Source: Crotalaria pallida (lineage: Eukaryota; Streptophyta; Magnoliopsida; Fabales; Fabaceae). From it: DNA of 64,000 bases. Positions within the stretch are counted from its first letter, which is position 1, and every line of letters starts with the position of its first letter. This document shows, one piece after another, positions 51,001-61,668 of this stretch. Location: the NCBI GenBank assembly GCA_037953625.1, contig CM075655.1, forward strand, positions 18,370,001 to 18,434,000. Reading direction: 5' to 3'. The notes under the pieces are model-generated. The model was not told the DNA's origin. It was given only the letters and a program-made list of their open reading frames with translations, and made no database searches. Made by a program: the position numbers and the translations under genes.

Positions 51001-51366
51001 CACACGAACCACTTCTCTTCTTTTCTTTTCTTTTTTTTAATAAAGAAATACTAATATTAAAACTTAGACTCCATACAAATTCATATAGAAAAGCCATAAA
51101 GTTGGAAATTAGCTAGATATTAGAAAGTAACAAAATTTAATATTGTATCTTTATAAATACCAAAATAAAGAGTAGAAAGTCTATTTTTCAAATAGGGTAA
51201 TTGTTTCAAATAAATTTACTTTAAAATATAATTAAATGTACTTTCGTAATTAACATAATGTATTAAATGAAAATACTCAACAACTAAATAGTTGATTTTT
51301 AAGAAACATATATTTAATTCAATAAAATTTATAATTATACTAGGGATTAAAATTAGGGATGTTACA
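48027..51366 (-). repeat. Right LTR of element d
   Basis: 3,340 bp and nearly identical to the left LTR throughout. The same intron sites fall at 48413-49392. Confidence 0.93.
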
Positions 51367-54300
51367 AAACTCATATTCATCAAAAACATTCAAATAAACA
51401 CTTAGTGCGATTACAAGTAAAACACACAAGACAAAATCCAAAACTAAATCAAATCAATTTGTTTAATCTTCAAAATTTCCAGAATATTCACATACATACC
51501 AAAGTTCATCATATAAAAATTTCAAGTCATTTAAACAATCCTAAACTAGGTTTCAAATTAGATTTTGCATGAAGAGCAACATGGTACTGTTGCTGGTCAG
51601 AGGCAAAAAGACATTATTAAAAATAGTTGTTCAATTCCAAATTGCACAAAATTTGGTATAAGTCTTCCTTATACAGTTAAGACTATCTCATAAAATTTTA
51701 AGAATATTTGGAGTTGTGCAAGTTATATTTTTCCAATTAAATTCATCACTAAGTCCAGAAAATCTGAACCAAGTGGTCCACTGTTTTGCCTTTCTTAAAA
51801 ATATCAATTCAACTCCAAATCTCTTCAAATTTTACAGAGAACATCTAGAGATGTCCAGGAAGCTACCATAATAATTTCAAACAATTTAGAGCAGCAAAAG
51901 TTCGAAAATTATTTTCATCTTTAAACTGAAAAGCTCATTTTCAGAAAATCATTTTCATAAGGTTTGCTCTTATAAAAATAGGAAATCAATTCCAAAAATC
52001 ATACAAAAATTAAAAGAAGCTTATTTTAACATACTTAAGGTAGTGACAAAATCCCAGATTATTAGACACACATACTCATCATCTATCCAAGTTAGAAACA
52101 CACACATTCCTAATTTCAGCATAACACTTTGGTCAACAAACTTATTCATGCATTCCTTCTCATGAAAATTAAAAATACACACCTACATACAAATCAACAC
52201 AAAAATCAATCCATCACTTATTTTATTTTTCAAAAACCGAATTAATAAAGTTTTTTTTTTTTGAAACAATCTTCTTTAATTCAATTTCAACATGCATCAC
52301 ATCTAGAAATAAAGATCAAGCTTCTTAAACTAAAAAATCAAGAGTCAAAATAAACTAACCTAGATCTTGACATGCACACATTAAAATCAATAGATCTCAA
52401 GGAAAATCATACATGCATCAATATTTAACACCCAAAATCAAGAATTTAAGAGAAAAAATCAAACTAACCTTGAAACAAACTCTTTATCACTAGATCATCA
52501 CATGCATGTACTAAATACTTCAAATAAAAATCCTTTTCTAAAAATCCATACCAACACCGAAACACACATAAGAAAAAAATAAATTCATTTTATCAAAATT
52601 TTCGTGCTTTAAGTTAAACTTTCCTAAAAATGATTTCCTTTGCATGCACACAAAACCAAATCAAAAAAGAAAACAAGATCATTATCTCAAAAATTCTTTT
52701 AAAAACCGAATCACCCTTTAAATATTTTTGCATGTTCATTTTTCATTTTAAAACTTCAATCTTTAATTATTACTCTTTGAAAAACATAGATCAACAATAG
52801 AAACTAATATGCAAGAACAAATCAACACACTCATAACCGAAAATAGAATGATGAAGAAGAAAGGACATCAAACATAAAACTCTAACATATTACAATTTAA
52901 GTGAGTCCTTATAGTCCAAGATCAAAGAATAGTAACACATAAAATCATCCTTAAACTTAGAAAAATCAACATGCAAGGAAGAATATGAAATAGATCTACA
53001 ACTAAAAAGGAAAATCTATACTATTACAAAAATCTTCTTTTGGATCTTCAAGTCCTACCATAAAAAGGGGTTGATCTCTAAGTCTCCTAACACTTGGATC
53101 TTCAAAGAATCAAGGCTTGATCTAGCATGGGTTTTCTTCTTCCTCTACCCTCACGGTTTTCTCTCTTCTCCTCCATGGTTCTCTCTTTTTTTTTTGGCAT
53201 GTCTCAAGAGCTAATGTTGCTCTTGAGACTAAGTGTTTGTGTTGGTGTGGGTGTGAAAGGAAAATGAGATGGTAGAAGGAATGAATGAACCGAAGGAAAG
53301 AAGGGAGTGAAAGAATGGATGGAAAGAATGAAGGAAATGAGAGTGGGAATAGAAACAAGAGGTAGTGGGCTAAGGGAGAGGTACTTGGTCATCAAGTCAA
53401 GGCTTTACAAGCCTCCACATACACCCCCCTCCATACGTGGCACACATGCACACACCCCACCTATATCTTCTACATGCACACACACACAAATGTCTTACAA
53501 TTTTATTTTTATTTTCATTTTTATTATTATTTTTTTTATTCCTTGATTAAATTCATTAATTCATAAAATCAAGCCATTAACTCTAAGATCACAATTATAC
53601 ATACACACACATACATAGCACATACACACATAAATACACATATATACACACATTTATCAAGCAATCACACACTTAGTCACAAAATAATAATCAAACACAC
53701 ACATTAACAATTAAACACAATTTCTTTTAAATAATAAACTGTACTTATTGGTTGCACTTATAGCCCTTATTTCATTTTCTAAAATCATAATTTAATATAT
53801 TAAAGATAATCCCAAAAGGAAAAATTCATTAAAGATCAAAAACTATTTTTTATGAATAATCCCTTGGAAATTCGTCCTTTACAGCTCTGGAAAATAATTT
53901 TCGCAAACCAACCCAGAAAATTATGAAAGATACATTTTTGAAAACTACATTTCGATACGATCGTTTTGATATAAAGATCATAAAAATCGGAGTTACGGTT
54001 AAAAAGTTATGGATTTTCGAAGTTATTACATTTAGGAAAATCCATAAAGAAATTTATTTTTGCAAGAAATCACCAAAATAAAAATCATTTCTCATTAAAA
54101 ATCATTTTTACTAACTTCATAAAAATATTTATTTATCCAAACTTTGTAAAATCAACACCTTAATTCGAAATCGAATAAAACTTTCATCGAAAACCTTTTG
54201 TAAAACAATTTTTCAAAATTCTTCTTTAATAAAATTTTATTCGTCCTAGTCGGAAAAACGCGGGATGTTACATCCAGAGCCATCAGGGCCAAATTAACAA

Positions 54301-54592
54301 TATTATAATATTCATCTACACCATATCATAATTACATCAGAGATAGCAGCAATTTAACAAGTTGTGAAACTATGAAAGTTTTCCCAAAATACTATACTTT
54401 CTACTCCAAGAAAGAGGTCCTGGATAATCCAAAAAAATGACAATTCGCATTGCATATACAAAACATGGACAGCCTATAAATCCCTAGTATAGCCCAGGAC
54501 TGTGCCAAAACCCCTAAACTCCTATAACTACTCTCCCTGTGAGGGAGAGTGCACCTGCTCGGCCGAGGGTTGTGCAAGCTCAATCTCAGTAC

Positions 54593-55492
54593 CTGTAAAA
54601 ATAGTAAGAGGGTGAGCATTACACATGAAGTAGGAAGCAGTTTCTAATTAGACATAATAACCCACTAAGTCATACACAATTAAGCATCTAGCACATACAC
54701 ATTCATTCAACAATTTAATCTCTTTCACTTGAGCCATAATAATTTATTCATCCGTTAGCCTTGGCATCATTCTTTTATTCATTTTCATGTATTTGTACCA
54801 CTAGGAATTGGTTGCTCCTGCTAGGGCATTTGTACACTCATTAGGGACTTTACACCCACCAGGACTTTGGTCACCCATTAGGCTTCACCCGTTAGGACAA
54901 TACTTGCAATTCTTACAATTGCTTATCACATCTTATAACATAATCATTCTTATATACTTATTCTCTTTCACATTTTCCGATTCTCTTAGTTTTCGTTGAA
55001 TTGATCAATTGGGCACATCGACGCCTAACGGGGCGTTTGGACCTGATGGGGCATTTAGCCTGATGGGGCATTTAGCCCTAATGGGGCATTTGGTACACCT
55101 AGTAGGGGCACCTAGTGTGCCAATGTCCCAATGATCAATTCAACCGTCCATTCCATTTTAATCCATTAAATTATTCTTTACCAAATTGGCCTTATATTCC
55201 TTTTAATTCAAATATACCAACCAAGCATTGCCAACATAATACATACAATTCATTTAGTCATTTATGCATCACAATTAATCATTCACAAACTCATGTCTAG
55301 CAATAATTATTCACACTCTTACAATTTTATTGAACATTTAGGTTTAGGGTTCATTCATGACATGATCATAACAAATTTCGATATTCACTATCCCTAGGGT
55401 TCCTATCATAAATCTAAACACCTAACCTTATCAAATCACTATGCACTAGCCAGAAACTAGTTCCTAAAACAAGGTAACACACACCCCCTTAC
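54593..55492 (-). other. Putative intron inside LTR e
   Basis: The minus strand reads GATTAAG|GTAAGGGGG from 55492 down and TATTTTTACAG|GTACTGAG ending at 54593, 900 bp. Both sites match the plant consensus and the homologous sites of d, f and g. Confidence 0.55.
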
Positions 55493-55998
55493 CTTAATCA
55501 AGGAGAGAGTGGGGAAACCCTCAAGCCCTAGCTTCTAGCACTCCAATCAAGGGCTCCAAAGGCAAGAAAAGGAGGAGAGTGATGATGATCTTCCCTAAGC
55601 CATAGAAATAGAAATGATGATGAGATTGTGGCGCAATAAGAAGGGAAATTCGAATTTCATTGAGAGATAGGAAGAAGAGAGAAATTCGAATGACCATGAG
55701 GAAGAGAGAGATGAAGCTTACCAAGTGGGTTTGGTGATGATTATTTATGGGTGATGAGCTTGAGGAAGAAGGAGAACACAACTTGCTCTTGGTGGCTTGA
55801 AGAAGAAAATCGTGAGAGAGAGGAGGAAGAAGAAAGGAGATGAGTTGATGATGGAAGGAATGAGTGAGAATGAGAAAGAGTGTGGTGTTTTTATTTATTT
55901 GAAAGGGAAATAAACATGTGGTTGAAAATTAAAGCCCCCAAAAAGGAGATTCCTTCGTGCACCTCTTTTTCTTCTTTTTTTTTGTACTGACACCAATG

Positions 55999-56256
55999 GT
56001 AATCGATTACCCTAGCCAGGTAATCGATTACTGCTTCAATGCAACATTTTATGAGTTCCCACCTGAGACCCTGTAATCGATTACTTGCCCAAAAAGTAAT
56101 CGATTACAACTTGATGCAACATTTTTAGTGTTTTTAACAGAGGCTCAGTAATCGATTACTTGCCCTGTAGTAATCGATTACCCTTCAATGCAACATTTTA
56201 GTGACTTTTTGGTAAGAGCTAGTGATCGATTAATTCACCTCCAGTAATCGATTACC
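55999..56256. repeat. Palindrome array (TAATCGATTAC) in LTR e
   Basis: Four pairs at about 56000/56021, 56074/56097, 56149/56171 and 56223 (variant TGATCGATTAA)/56245. Spacing within pairs is 21-23 bp. Pairs are separated by segments containing 'caatgcaacatttta'. Confidence 0.92.
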
Positions 56257-56951
56257 CTTCCTTTTTCTTCTCTTTTGTTAGTTTCTGACTCTAGAACATT
56301 TTCCTTAATCCCTATACTCATTTGGCTATGATTTATCTACTCAATCCTAGCTCTTACTCATATAATTCTCATAAATTCATCTCAATTTAATACAGCAACT
56401 TGAAATTTTAAAAATTGGGATGTTACATTTCTCACTCTCTTCTCTCTTTAAGATTGGTTTTTTCTTCTCCCCAAAAGAGGCAAGATAACAGCAACAGATA
56501 CTCCCTCCTCCATACCACACGCCTCACCCCTCCTTCATTCACATATGATCTTTCATTTTCTTCCTTCATGAAATAGAAAAAGAGAAGCAGAGAAGAAAAT
56601 ATACTCCCTCTCACACATCCCATCTTCTTCCCCCTACATCAAACCCATTTTGCTCCTTCCCATATGAATAAATAACAAAACAGTAACCATATCCTCTTTT
56701 CTCCATTTTTATTTCATAAAAACCTATACCCATTTCATTGTTATTATTTTTTCAATCAAAAGAGAGTGAAATCAAAATCCCCCATTTAAGAGGAAGAGGA
56801 ACCCGTGGCTTTGGAGAAGGAGCAGGAATCTATTTTGCAATTTTACTTTGTGGGTAATAATCTCTAACTCATTTTAATTTATTTTACCCTATTTAAATTA
56901 CTTGAAGTTATATTATGAAGAAAGTTGGGATTTTTGGTTATGCATGTGTTA

Positions 56952-58724
56952 TCCTTCTTATATTATAAAAAGGTGTCCTAATGCTGCTCCTTCACCCAAT
57001 TTGAAATCTTGCATTCTCATTCAAAGTTGGCATTTACTACTCAAAGAAGGCATCCACATGGCACACTACTTTGTGTAAGTGTAACTGTTCCAATAAAAAA
57101 ACTGCATCAGCAATTTTTCTCCTACTTTAATTATCATTCAGTTATCATTTTTATTTCTATCTACAATTCTCCATATTATCCAAAACATGCTTTCCGTCAA
57201 CATTTTTTTCCCCACATCCTACATTAATGACTTCTTCATGAAACACTCAATCTCCTTTACCACTATTGTCATGGATCGTAGTTACCATCCAGGCAATTCA
57301 AGAACACTTGGACAATTAAACACTATAGAGTTTGACTCTTTTGTCGTGTTGTGTTGTGTTATGTTCGATTTATGAAAACTTTCTTCGTCTTAATTTTCTT
57401 TGGTTTTTAATTTTTAATTTTTTGAGTCTCCTTCCTTTCTTTTTTTTCCTTTTCTTCTATTATTTATTCATTCCAAAAATACATTCATTGCTTGACAATA
57501 TTGGCTATCATATGACCGGCGCTCCTATTTTTTTTCCTCTAACTAACTGTGTTTTTTTATTAGGTACATGTTTTTTTTTGTTTCTGTTGATACTGCTCTA
57601 CTGTCATGTATTAATTTCATGTATTAGTGTTTTGAAGTTATTTGTTCAATTGATGGAAAACAACATGAGTACAAATAACTTTATGTAGATGTAGATTATA
57701 GATGGTTATATGTATATAAAAATGGGCTATATATTTGGTGATACAGTTACTTTGTGTAAGTCTAACTGTTCCAATAAAAAAACGGCATCAGCAGTTTTTC
57801 TCGTATTTTAATCATCATTCATATATCATTTTCATCTCTATCTACAATTCTCCATCTTATCCAAAACCTGCTTTCCCTCAACATTCTTTTTCCCACATCC
57901 ATCATCAGTTACTTCTTCATGAAACACTCAATCTCATTTACCACTACTATCATGGATTGTAGTTATACCACCCAGGCATTTAAAGAACACTTCGACAATT
58001 AAACATTATAGAGTCTGACTCTTTTGTTGTGTTGTGTTGTGTTATGTTTGATTTATGAAAACTTTCTTCGTCTTAATTTTCTTTGGTTTTTAATTTTTAA
58101 TTTTTTGGGTCTCCTTCCTTTCTTTTTGTTTTCCTTTTCTTCTATTATTTATTCATTTCAAAAACACATTCATTGCTTGGCAACATTGGCTACCATATGA
58201 CTGGCGCTCCTATTTTTTTTCCTCTAACTAATTGTGTTTTTTTTATTAGGTACATGTTTTTTTTGTTTCTGTTGATACTACTCTACTGTTATGTATTAGT
58301 TTCATGTATTAGTGTTTTGAAGTTATTTGTTCAATTGATGGAAAACAACATGAGTACAAATAACTTTATGTAGATGTATGTTATAGATGGTTATATGTAT
58401 ATAAATATGGGTTGTATATTTGGTGATACTGTTAAAAAGGAATGCTTGAAGGGTTGTTGATTGCTATTACTGTAAAAAAAAATAATGGTGTCAAAAATAG
58501 TGGTTATTTTAAAGAACAAAATGTCTATGGTTCTAGATGGTATTAGAAAAGTAAATCTCATGTGCAGGTTTGCCTTCTCTAGTACTTAATGGTTTGATTT
58601 AGTATGAATACTTGAAGTATTAAAAATAAACAATAATATATCTTCTAAATTAATATTGGATAAAAAATATTTATCTACTTCGCTTAATTAAATTTAATTT
58701 AAGTACACATACCATTATTAATAG

Positions 58725-58755
<31 letters not shown>

Positions 58756-59342
58756 ATGATGGTATTGTATTTATGAAATTAAAATAAAATAATAAGTGTA
58801 GGAGATTGACATTATATAAGACAATAAAAAAAATAGACATTATATATTGATAATATGTTTTCACGAACTTAATCATTTGACTTTCGTCAAATAAATTTTT
58901 CTTTACAGATTAGTATGATACTAATTCAATTCGAAGACACAAAATAATTTAAAATTATTATCTACTTAATTTATCCAATAATAATTAGCTACTATAAGCA
59001 AACAAACAAACACCTCGTGCAATACACATTTACATATGCTTTTACTATTCAAATGTTAGTATAATTATCACAAGTGTTTTTTTTTTAGTTTCAATGTAAA
59101 AAGATTTTCACATGAAAGGGACATAGATTGAATGCAAAGGGAATTTATAATAATAATAATAATATATAGTATGTTTTTACGAATTTGATCATTTGAATTT
59201 CATCAAATAATACATTTTTTTAACAAATTAGTTCATACTGATGCAATTTGAAAACCCAAAATGATTTACAATTATTATCTACCCAATAATAATTAGCTAA
59301 CAACAAACAAACATCCCGTGCAGTGCACGGGCCTAAAACTAG
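56952..59342 (+). mobile_element. Non-autonomous Helitron inserted in LTR o
   Basis: The 3' end is diagnostic: hairpin CCCGTGCAGTGCACGGG (59315-59331), seven bases, then CTAG (59339-59342) followed by host T. The proposed 5' end TCCTTCTTATATTATAAAAA at 56952 is preceded by host A, as Helitrons require, and joining 56951 to 59343 gives smooth host sequence. There is no Rep/helicase frame, so it depends on another element. It carries a 681-bp tandem duplication and a second, degenerate copy of its own 3' end. The 5' end is less certain than the 3' end. Confidence 0.75.
57069..58434 (+). repeat. Tandem duplication (about 681 bp) inside the Helitron
   Basis: 57069-57749 repeats as 57750-58434: 'ttgtgtaag...aactgttccaataaaaaaac' at the start and 'atatttggtgatac' at the end of both. 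The copies differ by scattered substitutions and short indels. Matching open frames in both copies (57332-57688 and 58173-58373) are hydrophobic but not recognisable. Confidence 0.9.
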
Positions 59343-59343
59343 T
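59315..59343 (+). other. Helitron 3' terminal hairpin and CTAG|T
   Basis: Eight-base perfect stem with one central base, followed by CTAGT, fitting the plant Helitron CTRR|T ending. Confidence 0.88.
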
Positions 59344-60141
59344 GTACATATGTGTTGTTGCTGTATGAATTTATTTAAAATGGATTTTTGCCCAAAAAGT
59401 CTTGATTTTTGCAAATAACAAGCTTTTATATGTTGCTTGTGCTTAATAAAATTGGTAGGAGTTGGGATTTTCCCTTGCATGCATGGTTAGAACAAGTACC
59501 CGAATCAGAAATTGATGTTTTTATGAAAATGAATTTGTGAAGCTAATGCATGAGCCATTTGTTTTTCATATGTGTATGTATGTTTGATTTCATGAAATTA
59601 GTATAAGCTAATAGTATATTTAAAAAAAAAGAGAACAAAAGTGATTTTCCCCAATTTAGGGACTTTGGCCAAATTGGCCATGGGTATTGGAAAAGGAGTT
59701 TTAAAACTTGTTTTAAGTTTAAATATTTTGTTTATGATAAAAGGAAGGGTCGTGGAAATTTGATTTAGTGTTACATATGTTGTTCGTTTGAAGATCTAAA
59801 TGGGATTTTATGTTTTTATGAGAAATAACCTTTGTATGTGTATAAAAACCGAATTTTATTACAAGTATGTATTGATTCATGGCTTGAGATGATTATAAAG
59901 TGTTAAAATGAGTTTTTAAGTCAAAAAGCTATTTTTCCTTTGTTACTTAAAGAACTCGAAATATGTGAGCAAGTGTGTGATGGAAAGAAGTTGATTTTTA
60001 GTTGTTTTTGTTGGAAACCAACAAGCGGGCTTAGCAATTACTGGAGGGGGGTGAATAGTAATATGGAAGCAACAGTGACTAATTTTCGGTGCAATTAAAA
60101 GATAATTGATCAAAAGCTTGTTTTTCTGAAACTGGGCAATT

Positions 60142-60213
60142 TACTCGAGTGAAATGAAGAACACTCGAGTGAAAGTCCACGAAATACTCGAGTGAATTGA
60201 AAAACACTCGAGC
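60142..60213. repeat. Palindrome array 1 (ACTCGAGT) in SIRE-like LTR j
   Basis: Words at about 60143/60163 and 60186/60206 (last one ACTCGAGC). Pair spacing is 20 bp. Confidence 0.9.
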
Positions 60214-61087
60214 GTTTTATGCAGAACAGAAAGGAGCAGTTTCAGAGAATTTTAGCAAAATGATTCAATGACTTAAAGACTAATCCAGGGCATATATAAA
60301 TCAAAGTAGAGGGCAATTAAAATAAGTTAAAACAAGTTGAAAACAAGTTAATTGCAACCAATTGCTACTAGAATTATAAAAGCCCCTTTCTAGAAAACTT
60401 AGGGTTTGGTTTTACTTGAAAACTAAGAAAGCTATAAAAGAGAGAGACAACACCAATTTTATCCTGGTTCACACTCAATATAGAGTGCTAATCCAGTCCC
60501 CCTAATCAACTTAGGAGTTTCTACTAGTAATCAAATTGTTGGAAATTACAAGGATAAATTGAGATTCCTCACTCAATCCTAACCCTTTTCAAGAGTGTAC
60601 CAAACTCTTGAAATTTCTACCCCAACTTGATTTGGTGATGAAGAGTCCCTTCTTATTAAGCTCCTTGGAACCTCCAAGAGCCCACCAAGCTAAGAATCCT
60701 CTTAGTCTTTGTGCTTGAGAACCTCCCAAGGCTTGAGAACTTGGATACCTTACCAAGTACTTGGATACCTCACCAAGATTTTCTAAACAAGCTAAAGTGT
60801 TTGAGTGTTTGAGAATTTTACAACAAATAATTCTCTTACAAATGAAGCACACTCTCTTAACTCACTAAGACAAATAATAAAGATGAATGCTTGGTTGAGT
60901 TTAGAGAGAGAAAATGATTTTAACACTTGAGAGAGAGAGAGAATCAATGATAGAATCTAAGCTTGTTATATTAGATAATGGTCACTATTCAGAATATAAG
61001 TGAGGGGACAAAAGGGAAGGAAAAACCAAGTTATTCTTCCTTTTTGTCCTCTTCTAACGTTTAAAAAATTTGCTGTCAGACCTAAAT

Positions 61088-61217
61088 CACTCGAGTCTTT
61101 TTGGAAACACTCGAGTGTTTTATGGTCAACTCTGATAGTGTTGCCTTTTTACTTTATCCAACGGCTATATTACTGAAAATTCATAAATCACTCGAGTGAA
61201 TTGAGAATCACTCGAGT
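61088..61217. repeat. Palindrome array 2 (ACTCGAGT) in SIRE-like LTR j
   Basis: Words at about 61089/61109 and 61190/61210. Spacing is exactly 20 bp in both pairs. Confidence 0.9.
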
Positions 61218-61522
61218 GAATTGGTCAATGTTGGAAAAATTAAGTTTTCTAACATTGTTTTTAATTCTCTTCTCAAGTCTGATTGGTTTTAATCTCAACC
61301 TTTCATGCATGAATATTATTTGACCTTATGTGAGAATAAAAACCTAAACTACTCACTCTCATAAATAAAATAAAATACATTAAGAATAAATGAGAATGAA
61401 TAATTAAACTAAGCACTTGATCTTCTTTATTGTTGGGCTTGCATTCTTCAAATTAAGTCCATAATTTAATTACATTGTCATCATCAAAATTAATCCACCT
61501 TAATCAGAGATTTGATTTTACA

Positions 61523-61668
61523 ATCTCCCCCTTTTTGATGATGACAAAATAATTAAACTTCTACCACTTGAGAGCTCCCCCTCAATCTAGGAATCTTTTT
61601 AACCTGTACAATCCAGAAAATGTCAAGCACAACGTAATACAATAATAATCATAATCAAGTGCTCATTG
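61523..61668 (-). mobile_element. Polypurine tract and interior end of the SIRE-like element
   Basis: The polypurine tract complement (61523-61533) is followed by 'gatgatgacaaaa' and about 130 bp of interior. The interior is interrupted at 61668 by the next LTR. Confidence 0.6.

Larger units (their letters stand above)
42293..51366 (-). mobile_element. Complete non-autonomous Tekay-like LTR retrotransposon (d), TSD AAACT
   Basis: The only complete element in the window: LTRs 42293-45629 and 48027-51366, interior 45630-48026, AAACT at 42288-42292 and 51367-51371. An iMet primer site lies beside the right LTR and a polypurine tract beside the left one, so it is transcribed from the minus strand. 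Adjoining the tract, the minus strand reads 'ggaatttcgggacgaaattcc', wording usual just before the 3' LTR of Tekay/Del chromoviruses. The 2.4-kb interior has no gag, protease, RT or integrase. By eye the LTRs differ at about 20 bases plus about three indel bases in 3.34 kb (near 0.6%), mostly C/T and G/A changes, so insertion is recent, within a few hundred thousand years at commonly used plant rates. Confidence 0.92.
39334..54272 (-). mobile_element. Long solo LTR (copy c), TSD TCCAG, split by element d
   Basis: Ends TGTAACACCCCGATTTTGG (39334) and CGGGATGTTACA (to 54272), with TCCAG at 39329-39333 and 54273-54277. Its own sequence is 39334-42292 plus 51372-54272, about 5.86 kb. It is related to copy b and, at its right end, nearly identical in reverse to 61669-64000. 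It contains a GC-richer conserved block (40270-40800). Open frames such as 78 codons at 53122-53358 (minus) are Phe/Ser/Pro-biased leader sequence, not genes. Confidence 0.85.
39144..56427 (-). mobile_element. Tekay-like solo LTR (copy e), TSD TTTCT, split by copy c
   Basis: Ends TGTAACACCCTATG (39144) and GGGATGTTACA (to 56427), with TTTCT at 39139-39143 and 56428-56432. Its own sequence is 39144-39333 plus 54278-56427, about 2.34 kb. The minus-strand order is the same as in f and g: TAATCGATTAC array, leader, donor-like site at 55492, acceptor-like site at 54593. A short repeat (gatggggcatttagcc and variants, about 55045-55100) lies within the putative intron. Confidence 0.88.
38263..60008 (+). 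mobile_element. Tekay-like LTR (o), host of solo LTR e, a Helitron and a SIRE-like LTR
   Basis: The pieces 38263-39143, 56433-56951 and 59343-60008 form one interrupted LTR in + orientation. The left end is TGTAACACCCGC. Rejoining 39143 to 56433 (after one TSD TTTCT) gives a continuous pyrimidine-rich leader. Rejoining 56951 to 59343 closes the Helitron site. The right end is beyond the insertion at 60009. No coding sequence. Confidence 0.6.
60009..61522 (-). mobile_element. SIRE-like LTR (j), 3' LTR of a minus-strand element
   Basis: 1,514 bp, TGTTGGAAACC...TTTTACA. The right edge is followed by atctccccctttttgatgat, which on the minus strand is a polypurine tract of SIRE type (AAAAAGGGGGAGAT), so this is a 3' LTR with the end of its interior attached. 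It has the same layout and near-equal length as the solo LTR at 2014-3556. ACTCGAGT words occur in two clusters (60142-60213 and 61088-61217). Confidence 0.75.

Noticed and set aside
55990..56265. CRISPR-like array
   Set aside because: The repeats are 8-12-bp palindromes in a plant LTR with short, related spacers and no cas genes; this is retrotransposon sequence.
57332..57688. 118-codon hydrophobic frame in the Helitron as a membrane-protein gene
   Set aside because: T-rich DNA yields Phe/Leu runs, and the tandem copy keeps only 66 codons of it, so the frame is not maintained.
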